A DNA stretch of 64,000 bases from Gemmatimonadota bacterium (GTDB lineage Bacteria; Gemmatimonadota; Gemmatimonadetes; Gemmatimonadales; Gemmatimonadaceae): contig JAZKBK010000006.1 of assembly GCA_040388625.1 (NCBI GenBank), positions 482,702 through 546,701 of the forward strand. Direction: 5' to 3'. How positions within the stretch are numbered: the stretch's first letter is position 1; each line of letters opens with the position of its first letter. Positions 16,309 through 25,543 of the stretch are shown here, piece by piece. Below the pieces are notes generated by a model. The model searched no databases and had not been told where the DNA came from. It worked only from the letters and a program-made list of their open reading frames with translations. The position numbers were made by a program, and so were the translations under genes.

Positions 16309-17862
16309 TTACGGAAGCGTTATGACGTTGCTGGTTCCGAGCGATACTGCGCCGTTGCGTGCGAGAGCACGGCCGAGCAGCGTCGCGTTATCCACTAGTG
16401 TGATGCTCGTGTAGGCGACAATGTTGCCCTGCCAATGCGATGCGGTACCGATGGTAGCCGAGGTACCGACCTGCCAGTACACATTCTTGGCCTGAGCACC
16501 GTTGATGAGCACTACGTCACCGGCTGTGGTCAGCCCGCTACCGGCCTGGAAGACGAAGGTCGCGTTCGGATCGTTGCCGCCATCGAGTATCAGTGTGCCG
16601 GTTACGCCGATCCCGCTGGCCGTGCAGTACACGCCGGCCGATTTGGTCGTGCCACCGAGGTTCGCCACGATTGCGTTGGCGGGTGGGCACGGGAGGCCGG
16701 CAAGTGTGTTGTATGCCCTTGTCAGGTCGATCTGTGCCTGCGCAGCGACTGCATCACCAAGATGCTGTACGCCGGTGATGACGCATGGTCCGAAGCCGGT
16801 GATCGTGTTACCCGGGCTGATGCTGACGTCAGCGTTGATGGTACCGAGGCTGACGCACGTCACTGCGGTGCCGGCCATGATTCCATTCGGCGCGGCTGCG
16901 CCAAGATTGATGAGCGAGGGCGACGGAGGTGGAACTGTCGCCAGTACTGTTACAGTCGCCGTTCCCGAAATTGTACCGCTCGTGGCCTTCACTGTGTTGG
17001 TGAACGTTCCCGCCGTCGAACCAGCGGTGAAGCGACCGGTCGAGTCAATGCTGCCGCCGCCATTCACTACAGACCATACCGGCGTGATTGCGGAGATGTT
17101 TCCGTTGCCGTCGCGACCAACTGCCGTGAACTTCTGCGTGGCGCCGACCTGCGTGCTGTCAGGATTCGGTGTTACCGTGATCGTCGCAAGTGGCGGTGGG
17201 GCCGGCGGCGTCGACATCACCACGACAGTGGCCGTCGCCGAAACCGTACCGCTCGTCGCCTTGATCGTGTTGGTGTAGGTACCCGGCGTCGAGCCGGCGG
17301 TGAAGAGACCGCTCGCGCTGATCGCCCCGCCACCTGCAGCTACTGACCAGGTCGGCGTGAGTGCAACGGAGTTGCCGGCTGAATCTCTGCCAATGGCGGT
17401 GAACTGCTGCGTACCGCGCACTATCATAGTCTGCGGATTTGGCGAGACGACGATTGTTGCCAGCGGACCAGCGGTGACGATGATCGTCGCAGTGCTGGTC
17501 ATGTTTCCGCTGGTCGCCATCACCGTGTTGGTGTAGGTACCGGGCGTTGCGGATGCCGTAAAGACGCCGGAGCTGCTGATGGTACCACCACCAGTGACGA
17601 CGGACCAGGTAGGAGTGATGGCTATCTTCGCGCCAGAATAGTCCCTCCCGACCGCCGTGAATTGCTGCGTACTGCCGACTGCAAGCGTCTGGGGGTTGGG
17701 CGCGACGCTGATGGCTGAGAGCGTGCCTGGATTGCTGATGCCGTGGACGTCGCACGCTGTGGCGAACAGTCCGGCGAACCCGATTGCCGCGACTATTCGT
17801 GCAATGCGCGCACTGCGAACCAGCAGCCGCGTTCCGCGACTACTAACTAAACTTTCTTTCAT
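16309..17862 (-). CDS. Ice-binding-like (DUF3494) protein with three Ig-like repeats, probable lipoprotein
   Basis: 517 residues. The N-terminus is basic then hydrophobic and ends FAGLFATACD, a plausible but imperfect lipobox. Three bacterial Ig-like (Big_2 type) repeats follow at about 48-131, 132-214 and 222-306; each starts with I-V-x-PNPQT/PDS, has Q-x-FTAVGRD, a TWSV core and ends GTYTNT..ATSG. After a Pro-rich linker, residues about 317-517 form a DUF3494 domain (TCVSLGTINADVSISPGN, DLTRAYNTLAG, GVYCTASG, WQGNIVAYTSITL), known in bacterial ice-binding adhesins. The Ig stalk probably projects the ice-binding face from the outer membrane. DUF3494 domains also occur in mesophiles with unproven ice activity. 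No Shine-Dalgarno sequence was seen at the ATG. Confidence 0.88.
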   Translation of the reverse strand: MKESLVSSRGTRLLVRSARIARIVAAIGFAGLFATACDVHGISNPGTLSAISVAPNPQTLAVGSTQQFTAVGRDYSGAKIAITPTWSVVTGGGTISSSGVFTASATPGTYTNTVMATSGNMTSTATIIVTAGPLATIVVSPNPQTMIVRGTQQFTAIGRDSAGNSVALTPTWSVAAGGGAISASGLFTAGSTPGTYTNTIKATSGTVSATATVVVMSTPPAPPPLATITVTPNPDSTQVGATQKFTAVGRDGNGNISAITPVWSVVNGGGSIDSTGRFTAGSTAGTFTNTVKATSGTISGTATVTVLATVPPPSPSLINLGAAAPNGIMAGTAVTCVSLGTINADVSISPGNTITGFGPCVITGVQHLGDAVAAQAQIDLTRAYNTLAGLPCPPANAIVANLGGTTKSAGVYCTASGIGVTGTLILDGGNDPNATFVFQAGSGLTTAGDVVLINGAQAKNVYWQVGTSATIGTASHWQGNIVAYTSITLVDNATLLGRALARNGAVSLGTSNVITLP

Positions 17863-18051
17863 GTGTTGGAGCCGTTGTGCAAGTGAACGCGAGAAAGTGC
17901 CGATGCGCCCCGGCTCGCGGTGATCCTCACGCTATGTTCTTCAACGGATGCGTGAGCCTGATCCCCGTCATGATGTGGACTCTGCACCGTGCAGACTGCA
18001 ACAAGAAAAGCAGACTAGCACGGCGCGTGAGTCCGAGATTCCTTCTGGATA

Positions 18052-18912
18052 CTAGCCGTTCCTGCGGCGGCGAAGCACGGGGAACAGTCCCAGCATCCCG
18101 GTTCCGAGCAACGCCATGGAGCCAGGCTCGGGGACGGTGCTGGTGGCACCACCGCATTCGTTCGAGATGACGTTCGTGTCCATCGTTACCGCGCCGTTCA
18201 GGGCGATCGCTCTGCCGCATGAGATGGAGGCGCCGGTGGTGAGCGTGACACTCTGATCTGCTATGATACTTCCCTGGAATTGTGTGCCAGTGCCCAGGGT
18301 CGCGGAACTCCCGACCTGCCAGAACACGTTTGCGCCCGGCGCACCCGTCGTCTCCGACACTGAGGATCCGCTGGCGGTTGTGAGTGCGCTCCCGATCTGG
18401 AATACGAACGTCGAGTTCGGATTGCCAAGAAAATTCAGAAACAGATTTCCGGTGAGTTGTGCCGAGGACGAAAAGAAATACACGCCAGGCGTCAGCGTCA
18501 TTCCGCCAAGATCCTGACCTGACAGATCAGCGGTGACTGGCAGAGCAGCAAGGTTTCCGTACGCGGTGCTCGCGTCATTCTGCGCCTGCAGCGCAACAGC
18601 ATCTGCATCATGCACCGCGCCGTTGAGAGTGATGCTTCCCTGTCCCGTAATAGCAGTTCCCGGCGAAACTCCGAGGTCGCCAGTAATCGTTGTGGGGCCC
18701 GTGTTCGTAACCGTCGACGCCCCGAGGACGCCGAACGACTGCGCCGTGCCAAGGGTTCCCTGAGCCGTCAGCTGGGATGTGCCGAGGAATGCCGCCGCGA
18801 GAGCAGCGAACGACGCTGCTATTCGAACGGTACGCCTGGAATTGATGATGCTGAGTGCCCGTCCGCAATGCTTTCTTCCAAGAGCGAAGTGCCTCGATTC
18901 AGTGCTCGACAT
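18052..18912 (-). CDS. Ice-binding-like (DUF3494) protein with PEP-CTERM sorting tail
   Basis: 286 residues from the ATG at 18912, which has GGGAG eight bases upstream; a longer reading adds 23 unlikely residues. The signal region is late ([19 protein letters not shown], cleavage near TAQG). A DUF3494 domain follows: [84 protein letters not shown]. The tail [13 protein letters not shown] with a hydrophobic stretch and RRRRNG is a textbook PEP-CTERM signal, normally processed by an exosortase; none is encoded in this window. The paralogue at 16309..17862 lacks this tail, so the two proteins should be anchored differently. A 190-bp gap separates them, so co-transcription is uncertain. Confidence 0.92.
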   Translation of the reverse strand: MSSTESRHFALGRKHCGRALSIINSRRTVRIAASFAALAAAFLGTSQLTAQGTLGTAQSFGVLGASTVTNTGPTTITGDLGVSPGTAITGQGSITLNGAVHDADAVALQAQNDASTAYGNLAALPVTADLSGQDLGGMTLTPGVYFFSSSAQLTGNLFLNFLGNPNSTFVFQIGSALTTASGSSVSETTGAPGANVFWQVGSSATLGTGTQFQGSIIADQSVTLTTGASISCGRAIALNGAVTMDTNVISNECGGATSTVPEPGSMALLGTGMLGLFPVLRRRRNG

Positions 18913-19195
18913 TCCTAGTGCTCCCACGGTGAGAGTTCGTCTATCAGATCGCGTGCTGGATCGAAGACTTCCTGCTTGCACTGAGAAACGAGAGGGCTAG
19001 CTCACGCATTGACAGGGAAGAAGAGAGTGGTCGCCACGCCGCTGTCGCATAGAGCAAGATGCGATCCCTTTCAAAAAGCATGGTGCGCAATCAGGGGCGC
19101 GCGCCCGTTATACGGCCATTCTGTCCACTACACGATGGCGCGCATATTCAGCGCGTCGTGCATTTCTGCCGAGCCGCCAAACGGCGCCGTCCCTG

Positions 19196-19912
19196 CTACA
19201 TCGACTGGCGGTGCGCCAAGCGGCGCTGCGCAAAACGATAACCGCCGATCCCCACGATCAACCACGCCGCGCCCGCAAGCCAGCCGCCGAGCACGTCGGT
19301 AAGAAAATGCACGCCCAGATACACGCGACTGAAGCCAATCGCGCCGATGACCGCGATGCCACCGAGAACGAGTGCGACGCGCCTGCCGCGCTCGTGTACC
19401 TGATCGAGCAGCAGCACCAGCAGGAAGCCGTACGCGATCATCGAGTTCATTGCATGGCCGCTCGGAAAGCTGTAAGTCGGGTGCGTCATGAACTCAGCAG
19501 CGGTAAGCGGCCGCGCACGATGGAAGACGAACTTGAGGATCGTGCTCAGCAGAAGGCCGCCGCCGGTCACGAGCGCCACGGCCCACACGTGGAACCAGTC
19601 ATGGCGCCGTGCGAACGCGATGAGACTGATCGCGACCGTTACCGCGAGCACGGGGGCACCGATGTAGCTCACCCACGTGAAGATCGTCTCGCCAGGCTCC
19701 GTGTTGTGCGAGTCCATCCATGCGTTGATGGCTGCATCACCGCGCGTCAGTGCGTCATGCGTCGGGATCTCGTGGCCGATGAAGAGGAAGAGCGCGATCA
19801 GGACGATGACGGCAATAGCACCGGCAATCGCGTACGCGGTCAGGTATTCGGTCGGATGGTGGCGTGCGAACCGGGAGTCGCTCTGCGGCGGTGTCAGATG
19901 ATCGGCGGTCAT
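19196..19912 (-). CDS. PAP2-family membrane phosphatase
   Basis: 238 residues, probably six transmembrane helices. The three PAP2 motifs are present: KFVFHRARP (about 127-135), PSGHAM (about 150-155) and SRVYLGVHFLTD (about 195-206), giving the catalytic His/Arg/His set. Likely substrates are lipid phosphates such as undecaprenyl diphosphate or phosphatidic/phosphatidylglycerol phosphate, with hydrolysis on the periplasmic face; sequence does not distinguish these. AGAGGG lies five bases before the ATG. It stands alone, 283 bp from the PEP-CTERM gene. That gap shows no clear gene apart from a tRNA-like fragment, which I rejected. Confidence 0.92.
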   Translation of the reverse strand: MTADHLTPPQSDSRFARHHPTEYLTAYAIAGAIAVIVLIALFLFIGHEIPTHDALTRGDAAINAWMDSHNTEPGETIFTWVSYIGAPVLAVTVAISLIAFARRHDWFHVWAVALVTGGGLLLSTILKFVFHRARPLTAAEFMTHPTYSFPSGHAMNSMIAYGFLLVLLLDQVHERGRRVALVLGGIAVIGAIGFSRVYLGVHFLTDVLGGWLAGAAWLIVGIGGYRFAQRRLAHRQSM

Positions 19913-20150
19913 AATGGCCCTCTGGCCGTTGGAGACGACTGTCTACCCTTTCCCTGCGCGTGGAAACTCGGCGGCTTGCCGACGCTCCGCTTAATGCTAA
20001 AGATGGGCCCGCAGGTGTGACCGTGCCGATCCGTCCCCAGATAGAACGCGGGGTCGATCGTGACGAACAGGAGATACGGATGCGGTGTCATTCTTGCAAC
20101 GCCACGCGAGTCGTCAGCCACGGAAGACGTCCCCTACTCGAGGTTTGCAC

Positions 20151-20750
20151 GTGACCACATTCACGGTTGGGTATTTCGTCGGCAGCCTCGCGAAGGAATC
20201 GATCAACCGGAAGCTCGCGCTTGCCCTCAAGCGCCTCGCGCCGCCGGAGCTGCAACTGCGTGAGATTCCGATCGGCGAGCTGCCACTTTACTCGTACGAC
20301 TATGACAAGGATTACCCGCCCGCCGGCCGTGCATTGAAGGAGGCCATAGCCGCCGTGGACGCCGTGCTCTTCGTGACGCCGGAGTACAATCGGTCGATTC
20401 CCGGCGGTCTCAAGAACGCCATTGACTGGGCGAGCCGCCCCTGGGGCACCAACTCCTTTGCGCGCAAGCCGTCGGCGATCATCGGTACGTCGCCGGGCAA
20501 GATCGGCACAGCAGTCGCCCAGCAGCACCTCCGGAGCATCCTCGCCTTTTGCAACTCCCCACTGATGAACGCCATTGAGGCGTACATCTCGTTCACGCCG
20601 GGCCTCATAAGTGACGATGGCGAGGTCACTGACCAGTCCACTGCCGAGTTCCTCGCGAACTACATGGACGAGTTTCTGGGCTACATCACGCGCGTCTACA
20701 CCGCGTTGCCGCGTACGACCGGTGCGGCGGGCGCGGACATTTCGTCGTAA
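20151..20750 (+). CDS. NADPH-dependent FMN reductase (ChrR/YieF-like)
   Basis: 199-residue soluble flavodoxin-like reductase. The GTG at 20151 is preferred over the upstream ATG because the first strand (TTFTVGYFVGSLAKESINRK) follows at once and GAGG lies seven bases upstream. FMN-binding loop GSLAKESINRKLA; second motif TPEYNRSIPGGLKNAIDWAS, diagnostic of the family; third loop around GTSPGKIGTAVAQQHLR. It probably reduces quinones, flavins or oxyanions such as chromate at the expense of NAD(P)H. Length fits the family. It is convergent with the GNAT gene, with a hairpin between them. Confidence 0.92.
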   Translation: MTTFTVGYFVGSLAKESINRKLALALKRLAPPELQLREIPIGELPLYSYDYDKDYPPAGRALKEAIAAVDAVLFVTPEYNRSIPGGLKNAIDWASRPWGTNSFARKPSAIIGTSPGKIGTAVAQQHLRSILAFCNSPLMNAIEAYISFTPGLISDDGEVTDQSTAEFLANYMDEFLGYITRVYTALPRTTGAAGADISS

Positions 20751-20815
20751 CGCAAGAGCAAAATACTGTTTCGCCGCTTCCATGATGAACGCATCGGGGG
20801 GCGATTTCGTTCAGA

Positions 20816-20848
20816 CCGATCCATGGCACGCCCAATGACATGGATCGG
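20816..20848. terminator. 10-bp perfect inverted repeat between convergent genes
   Basis: CCGATCCATG (20816-20825) and CATGGATCGG (20839-20848) flank a 13-base loop. It lies between the convergent FMN reductase and GNAT genes. No T-run is present, so terminator function is tentative. Confidence 0.4.
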
Positions 20849-20899
20849 ATCTCGAGAATGACAGCACGTTGATCGCGTGGCATTCGGGCTGCCCGACCA

Positions 20900-21445
20900 T
20901 CATGCACCGCCAAGCTCCCGAGTCATCTCGATCATCGTCGGCCGGAAACCCGAACGAGTAAATAGATGCTGTGCCGCCTCGTTCTGCGTGGCTGTCGAGA
21001 GCACTACTCGCGGTACGTGACGCTCACCGAGTGCTGTCAGAGTGGCGTCGAGCAGAGTGCGGCCGATGCCGCGATTGTGATGAGCTGGATCGACAACTAT
21101 GTCGTGCAGAATGCCCGCAGGTCCGCGAAGCGACATGTAGTCGTATCCCTCGACCGCGGCGTACGTGTAGCCCTGCACTTCACCATCGCTCTCTGCAACG
21201 AGTACGATAACCTCCGGATTGTCGAGTTGTGTGCCGATGAACGAAGCGTAGCCTGACTCGGTGCGCGGCGAAGCTGCAATGAAGCGTTGCGGATCAAAGT
21301 CGTGATGCATCCGGACGAGCAGTGCACCCAGCCGGCCGATCGCAGGAAGATCGGCACTTACAGCAGGACGAACGATCACGTCTGAAGATCTGTCCTTATT
21401 CTTCGGCAACAATGCGGAATTCTCGCTAACCTTAATCACAAGCAA
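20900..21445 (-). CDS. GNAT-family N-acetyltransferase
   Basis: Up to 181 residues. The core reads VIVRPAVSADLPAIGRLGAL, then VAESDGEVQGYTYAAVEGY, the acetyl-CoA site ILHDIVVDPAHHNRGIGRTL, and AAQHLFTRSGFRPTMIEMTR, the normal order of GNAT motifs. The N-terminus is uncertain: TTG at 21445, GTG at 21439 or GTG at 21379 are all possible, and none has a good Shine-Dalgarno sequence; the last would start at the first core strand. The substrate is unknown. It is divergent from the reductase remnant at 21481. Confidence 0.85.
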   Translation of the reverse strand: MLVIKVSENSALLPKNKDRSSDVIVRPAVSADLPAIGRLGALLVRMHHDFDPQRFIAASPRTESGYASFIGTQLDNPEVIVLVAESDGEVQGYTYAAVEGYDYMSLRGPAGILHDIVVDPAHHNRGIGRTLLDATLTALGERHVPRVVLSTATQNEAAQHLFTRSGFRPTMIEMTRELGGA

Positions 21446-21480
21446 CGAATAGTCTTTCGTATCGACAGAGTGAAAATTAC

Positions 21481-21648
21481 ATGCGGATCGGCATTCTTGG
21501 TTCAGGGTTGATGGGCGGGAAGATGGGGACGAGCTTCACACACGCAAAGGAATTAGCGCTGCTGATGGGACAGCTGGCTTACGAAGGTGAGGGGGGCGCA
21601 GGACTGGCATACAGATTCGAACACTTCGAGGAGTTGGAGAGACCTTAA
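21481..21648 (+). pseudogene. Internally deleted NADPH-dependent reductase (F420/NADP-binding family) remnant
   Basis: A 55-codon ORF joins the start of a Rossmann domain, MRIGILGSGLMGGKMGTSF, directly to LLMGQLAYEGEGGAGLAYRF. The latter matches the typical C-terminal end of the roughly 200-residue NAD(P)-binding reductases of the F420-dependent NADP oxidoreductase type. About 150 residues of the fold are missing while the frame is kept. I judge it a decayed gene; a functional micropeptide is unlikely but not excluded. Its stop is one base before the ATG of the next gene, so it may still serve as that gene's leader. Confidence 0.6.
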
Positions 21649-21649
21649 C

Positions 21650-22063
21650 ATGACCATTCTCTTCCTCGCCCACTCCTGGCTTCGTTATCTCGTCCTGGTT
21701 GTCGCGCTCGCGGCTCTGAGCGCGCTCACGTACACTGTCGCGACGGGTCGCTCGGTACGCCCCGCTCGAATCCTCGCCAACTCGTTCGCCGGTCTGCTCG
21801 ACCTCCAGATCGTGCTCGGAATCGGACTCGTCATGGGCGGCATCTTTCCCGACGCGGTGACGGGTCACCTCATGCTGATGGTGCTCGCGGCGGTCGTCAC
21901 ACACGGTTCATTCATCGTCGGACAGCAGTCGAGCGGCGATCGACGTGAACTTGGCATCCGACTCGGTGGAATCGTGCTCGCTCTGGCGTTGATCGTGGTG
22001 GGAATCATGGCGATAGGGCAGACCATCCTGGGACGCTCGGCTCTCCCAACCTTCCCGCAATAG
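21650..22063 (+). CDS. Conserved small membrane protein, four predicted helices
   Basis: 137 residues from the ATG at 21650, with GGAGAG upstream; an overlapping longer reading is unlikely. It starts MTILFLAHSWLRYLVLVVAL and has hydrophobic segments at about 10-30, 50-72, 78-98 and 108-128. The pattern of HSWLRYLVL first helix, LLDLQIVLGIGLVMGG second helix and HLMLMVLAAVVTHG third helix recurs in uncharacterised membrane proteins of several phyla. His residues in helices 1 and 3 could bind a cofactor, but this is speculation. It follows the reductase remnant by one base. Confidence 0.75.
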   Translation: MTILFLAHSWLRYLVLVVALAALSALTYTVATGRSVRPARILANSFAGLLDLQIVLGIGLVMGGIFPDAVTGHLMLMVLAAVVTHGSFIVGQQSSGDRRELGIRLGGIVLALALIVVGIMAIGQTILGRSALPTFPQ

Positions 22064-22130
22064 CGGCTACAACCAGACGCAATAGCATCGCACATGCGGC
22101 GCGATCCGGTGGACGATCAGACCTCGCCAG

Positions 22131-22829
22131 TTACACCACGCGATCTTCGTCTGGCGGTTCCGCAGCGCGCAACGATGCTCGGGCCGCAAGTATCGCCTCG
22201 GCGTTCGCCGCGGGGTGGACGGCGGTCCAGCGGAGCGTATCCTCCACAGCGCCCGACGTGTAGCGACGTGTCGCCGTGCCGTCGTCCCCTGCGATCGCGA
22301 TTCCACCCAGATCGAGCAGCGCCGTGACGGCGGTACGTTGCACCGCAGCGGCAGTCTCGGTCGCACCCGCCACCACGTCCAGTAGATTGCGCTCCGCTTC
22401 CGCACGAGCCTCGGTTTCAGGCTGTCGGCGGTAGCGCCGGAACAGTGCGTGACAGTCCTTGGACACGCGGCGGTGCGCGCGGACCATTTCGCGCACACTC
22501 AGAAGCGTGATCACTGTCGGAGCATCGAACGCGTCCGCGATGGCGAGCATGCGGTCGAGGACCGGTGTGTCGGGAAGCGGCCGGAATCGGCGGCGCGTGA
22601 TCGCGGTGGGAAACGAGCCCAGTGCGACCTCGATATTGGTGAGCTCGTCGATGAGAAGGCTGGCAAGCACGCGACGTCGCTCGTCACGCGCCTGCGCCTC
22701 CCTGCGTCGCGCCTGGCGCGCCGTGAAGTGCGCCGACGCCCAACCTCCGAGAATCGCTGCACCCGCGCCGGTGAGCGTGGCAAGCGTGGATGGCAGGGCT
22801 AGAGCAAAGGTGCTCGGATCGCTGGACAT
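22131..22829 (-). CDS. Uncharacterised protein with N-terminal membrane helix
   Basis: 232 residues from the ATG at 22829 (MSSDPSTFALALPSTLATLT); other in-frame starts lie further upstream. One hydrophobic segment at about 8-32, then a strongly basic helix (HFTARQARRREAQARDERRR), then mostly helical, Arg/Ala/Glu-rich sequence. No domain is recognised. The one-helix-plus-coiled-coil layout resembles many bacterial proteins of unknown role. It is convergent with the small membrane protein gene and divergent from the amidohydrolase. Confidence 0.6.
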   Translation of the reverse strand: MSSDPSTFALALPSTLATLTGAGAAILGGWASAHFTARQARRREAQARDERRRVLASLLIDELTNIEVALGSFPTAITRRRFRPLPDTPVLDRMLAIADAFDAPTVITLLSVREMVRAHRRVSKDCHALFRRYRRQPETEARAEAERNLLDVVAGATETAAAVQRTAVTALLDLGGIAIAGDDGTATRRYTSGAVEDTLRWTAVHPAANAEAILAARASLRAAEPPDEDRVV

Positions 22830-23035
22830 AGGTCTGGGGTGCTGGGGCCGCAAATCGCCGGTGCGCTGGCGTGCGATGCTAATTGATCGGCCGCGGAGTC
22901 GGGACGCAAGTGCGCGCCGCGGGCCACTCCGCATCGGCGTCGGCGTCCGCGTAAGCATGCTTCCCTTGCTCCCTGTCCACGGAAGCTGTTATTTGGTTCG
23001 CTCGCCCCGTTTTCTCCCTGCTGACCGGGTCGCCC

Positions 23036-24376
23036 ATGAGATCGTCGCTCGCGTTGTCGCTTCCATTGTCTCTTGCGTTGCTGACGCCGCACCGGGTTAT
23101 CGCGCAAGCAGCCGTCGATTCCGCACTCGGCGCATACATCGCCTCGATTCGTGCGATCGACACGCACGCACATCCCATGCGACCTGTAGCCAGCGGTGAG
23201 CCGGCAGACAGCGAGTACGATGCACTTCCCCTCGATGGAATTCCGCCGTTTGGATTTCCGCATCGGCTCACCCCGGAAGATCCGATCTGGCAACGTGCTC
23301 AGTTTGCCCTGTACCGAGTCCCCATCGCAACGCCGGACAGTGCGCGCAAATCACCGCTCGATGCGGCAGTGACGGGCAACATTGCGAAGCGTGGTCTGCA
23401 TTTCCCGGAGTGGGCGCTCGACGAGGCGGGAGTCGACGTGATGTTCGCGAATCGCATTGCGATGGGGCCTGGTCTCGATACACCACGCTTTCGCTGGATT
23501 GCATTCGTCGATGCACTCATGCTTCCGCTCGATACGCGTGCAGAGGGAACCACGCCGGATACGCGCGTCCTTTATCCCCGAGAAACCAGACTGCTGCGCC
23601 GATATCTTCGCGATCTCGGCGTGACGCACACACCGGCCACACTCGCGGAGTACGTCCGGCGCGTCGTCACGCCGACACTCGGGCGGCAACGAGCAGCCGG
23701 CGCGATAGCGGTCAAATTCGAGGCTGCCTATCTGCGTCCTCTCGACTTCGCCGATCCCGACTCGGCGCAGGCCGCACGCGTGTACGCACATTACTCCGCC
23801 GGAGGTGTGCCGACACACGCCGAATACAAGGCAGTCGAGGATTATCTCTTCCGCGTCATAGCACGCGAGGCAGGACGACTCGGCATGTCGGTGCAGATCC
23901 ACTCGCTCGAGACATTCGGGAGCTACTACAGGTCGGCAGGCGCCGCACCGCACCTGCTCGAGCCCGCATTCAATGACTCGACGCTGCGCGGCACCAACTT
24001 CGTCGTGATCCACGGCGGCTGGCCCTTGGTGAATGAGACGCAGGCGCTGCTTGCCAAGCCGAACGTCTATACCGATATCTCGGCGATGGATCTCATTCTG
24101 TCGCCGACGGAGCTTGCCCGAGTGCTGCGGCAATGGCTGGGTGAGTTCCCCGACAAGGTTCTCTACGGGAGCGACGCATTCGACGGCGGCACCGAGCAGG
24201 GATGGGAGCAGGTTGCCTGGGTTGGCAGCACGACCGCGCGCCGCGCGCTGGGGATCGCACTCACAGGAATGATGCGCGACGGCGAGATAAGCAGAAGCCG
24301 CGCGGAGGCACTGGCGCGAATGGTTCTGCGCGATAATGCGATAACGGCATACCGATTGTCGGGCGTCAGCCGGTGA
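23036..24376 (+). CDS. Secreted amidohydrolase-family protein
   Basis: 446 residues with a signal peptide (MRSSLALSLPLSLALLTPHR, cleavage near IAQA). Metal-binding motif I is DTHAHP (about 43-48). Later HSLETFG, VIHGGWP and LYGSDAF supply the other expected ligands of an amidohydrolase TIM barrel, as in amidohydrolase_2/FluG-like enzymes. KFEAAYLRP may provide a carboxylated-Lys-type or acid position. The substrate is unknown; periplasmic hydrolysis of an amide or lactone, or a decarboxylation, would fit. It stands alone, with 98 bp to the following gene. Confidence 0.82.
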   Translation: MRSSLALSLPLSLALLTPHRVIAQAAVDSALGAYIASIRAIDTHAHPMRPVASGEPADSEYDALPLDGIPPFGFPHRLTPEDPIWQRAQFALYRVPIATPDSARKSPLDAAVTGNIAKRGLHFPEWALDEAGVDVMFANRIAMGPGLDTPRFRWIAFVDALMLPLDTRAEGTTPDTRVLYPRETRLLRRYLRDLGVTHTPATLAEYVRRVVTPTLGRQRAAGAIAVKFEAAYLRPLDFADPDSAQAARVYAHYSAGGVPTHAEYKAVEDYLFRVIAREAGRLGMSVQIHSLETFGSYYRSAGAAPHLLEPAFNDSTLRGTNFVVIHGGWPLVNETQALLAKPNVYTDISAMDLILSPTELARVLRQWLGEFPDKVLYGSDAFDGGTEQGWEQVAWVGSTTARRALGIALTGMMRDGEISRSRAEALARMVLRDNAITAYRLSGVSR

Positions 24377-24474
24377 AGCGACAATAATACGGCATCAGTG
24401 AAACCCGGTAACCCGGGATGTTCCGCGTGGCGCCATAGCGCCGGGGATTGCAGCGGGGTTACAGTAGATAGCAG

Positions 24475-25467
24475 ATGAGTCCGCCCCTCTTTTCCGTCCT
24501 CGACCTCGCGCCGGTACCCGCGGGCTCGACTCCGGTCGATGCGCTCAGAAACACGCTCGATCTGGCGCAGCACGCGGAGCGGCTGGGTTATCACAGGTTC
24601 TGGCTCGCCGAGCACCACAACATGACGGGCATCGCTAGCGCGGCGACCGCGGTCGTGATCGGGTACGTGGCTGGTGGGACGCGCACGATTCGCGTCGGGG
24701 CGGGTGGCATCATGCTTCCGAACCACGCGCCGCTCATGGTCGCGGAAGCCTTTGGCACGCTCGAGTCGCTCTATCCGGGACGAATCGACCTGGGCCTTGG
24801 CCGCGCACCCGGCGCGGATCAGCGGACGATGCGCGCGCTGCGACGCGATCCAGCGAGCGCCGACAGCTTCCCGCAGGACGTGCTGGAACTCCAGGCATTT
24901 CTCTCGCCGGTGAAGCCGGGACAACGCATCCAGGCCGTGCCGGGCGCTGGCCTCGACGTACCGCTCTGGATTCTGGGATCGAGTCTGTTCGGTGCACAGC
25001 TCGCCGCCGAACTCGGTCTTCCATACGCGTTCGCATCGCACTTCATGCCCGATGCCTTGATGGACGCGCTCGACGTCTATCGCACCGCATTCAAGCCATC
25101 GGCGCAACTCGAGCGGCCGTATGCGATGGCAGGGATCAACGTCTTCGCCGCGGATACGGACGCTGAAGCGCGCAGGATCTTCACCTCGGCGCAGCAGCAA
25201 TTCACCAATCTGTTGCGCGGCACGCCCGGCCGGCTGCCCCCTCCGATAGACGACATCGAGCGCTACTGGAGTCCGATCGAGAGGGCGCAGGCGTCGGCCA
25301 GGCTGGCGATGTCCTTTGTGGGATCGCGCGAAACTGTCGCAAGTGTACTGGCAGAATTCATCGAGATGACCGGCGTCGAGGAGATCATCGTTGCGTCCAT
25401 GATCTACGATCACGCGGCAAGAGTGCGTTCGTACGAGATTCTCGCGGATGTGATCGCGCGACTCTAG
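24475..25467 (+). CDS. LLM-class flavin-dependent oxidoreductase (YhbW-like)
   Basis: 330 residues, a bacterial-luciferase-like TIM barrel. Characteristic segments are [70 protein letters not shown] and [20 protein letters not shown], the pattern of the MsnO8/YhbW subgroup. It probably uses FMNH2 from a separate reductase; the FMN reductase at 20151 is a nearby candidate but not in the same operon. The substrate is unknown. Length and start are as expected. Confidence 0.9.
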   Translation: MSPPLFSVLDLAPVPAGSTPVDALRNTLDLAQHAERLGYHRFWLAEHHNMTGIASAATAVVIGYVAGGTRTIRVGAGGIMLPNHAPLMVAEAFGTLESLYPGRIDLGLGRAPGADQRTMRALRRDPASADSFPQDVLELQAFLSPVKPGQRIQAVPGAGLDVPLWILGSSLFGAQLAAELGLPYAFASHFMPDALMDALDVYRTAFKPSAQLERPYAMAGINVFAADTDAEARRIFTSAQQQFTNLLRGTPGRLPPPIDDIERYWSPIERAQASARLAMSFVGSRETVASVLAEFIEMTGVEEIIVASMIYDHAARVRSYEILADVIARL

Positions 25468-25543
25468 ACGCAGCCGGCGCGCTTGCCGGCCAGCCACGAC
25501 GGCCTATGTTTACCGCTGTTCCCCCCCCGAAACGGAGGCCGGC

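Noticed and set aside
19085-19150. tRNA-like stretch on the minus strand (CATCGTGTAGTGGACAGAAT, ending GCGCACCA)
   Set aside because: It resembles a D-arm and a CCA end, but it is only about 64 nt, lacks a T-loop (no GGTTCGA), and no 5-bp anticodon stem with a 7-base loop can be drawn.
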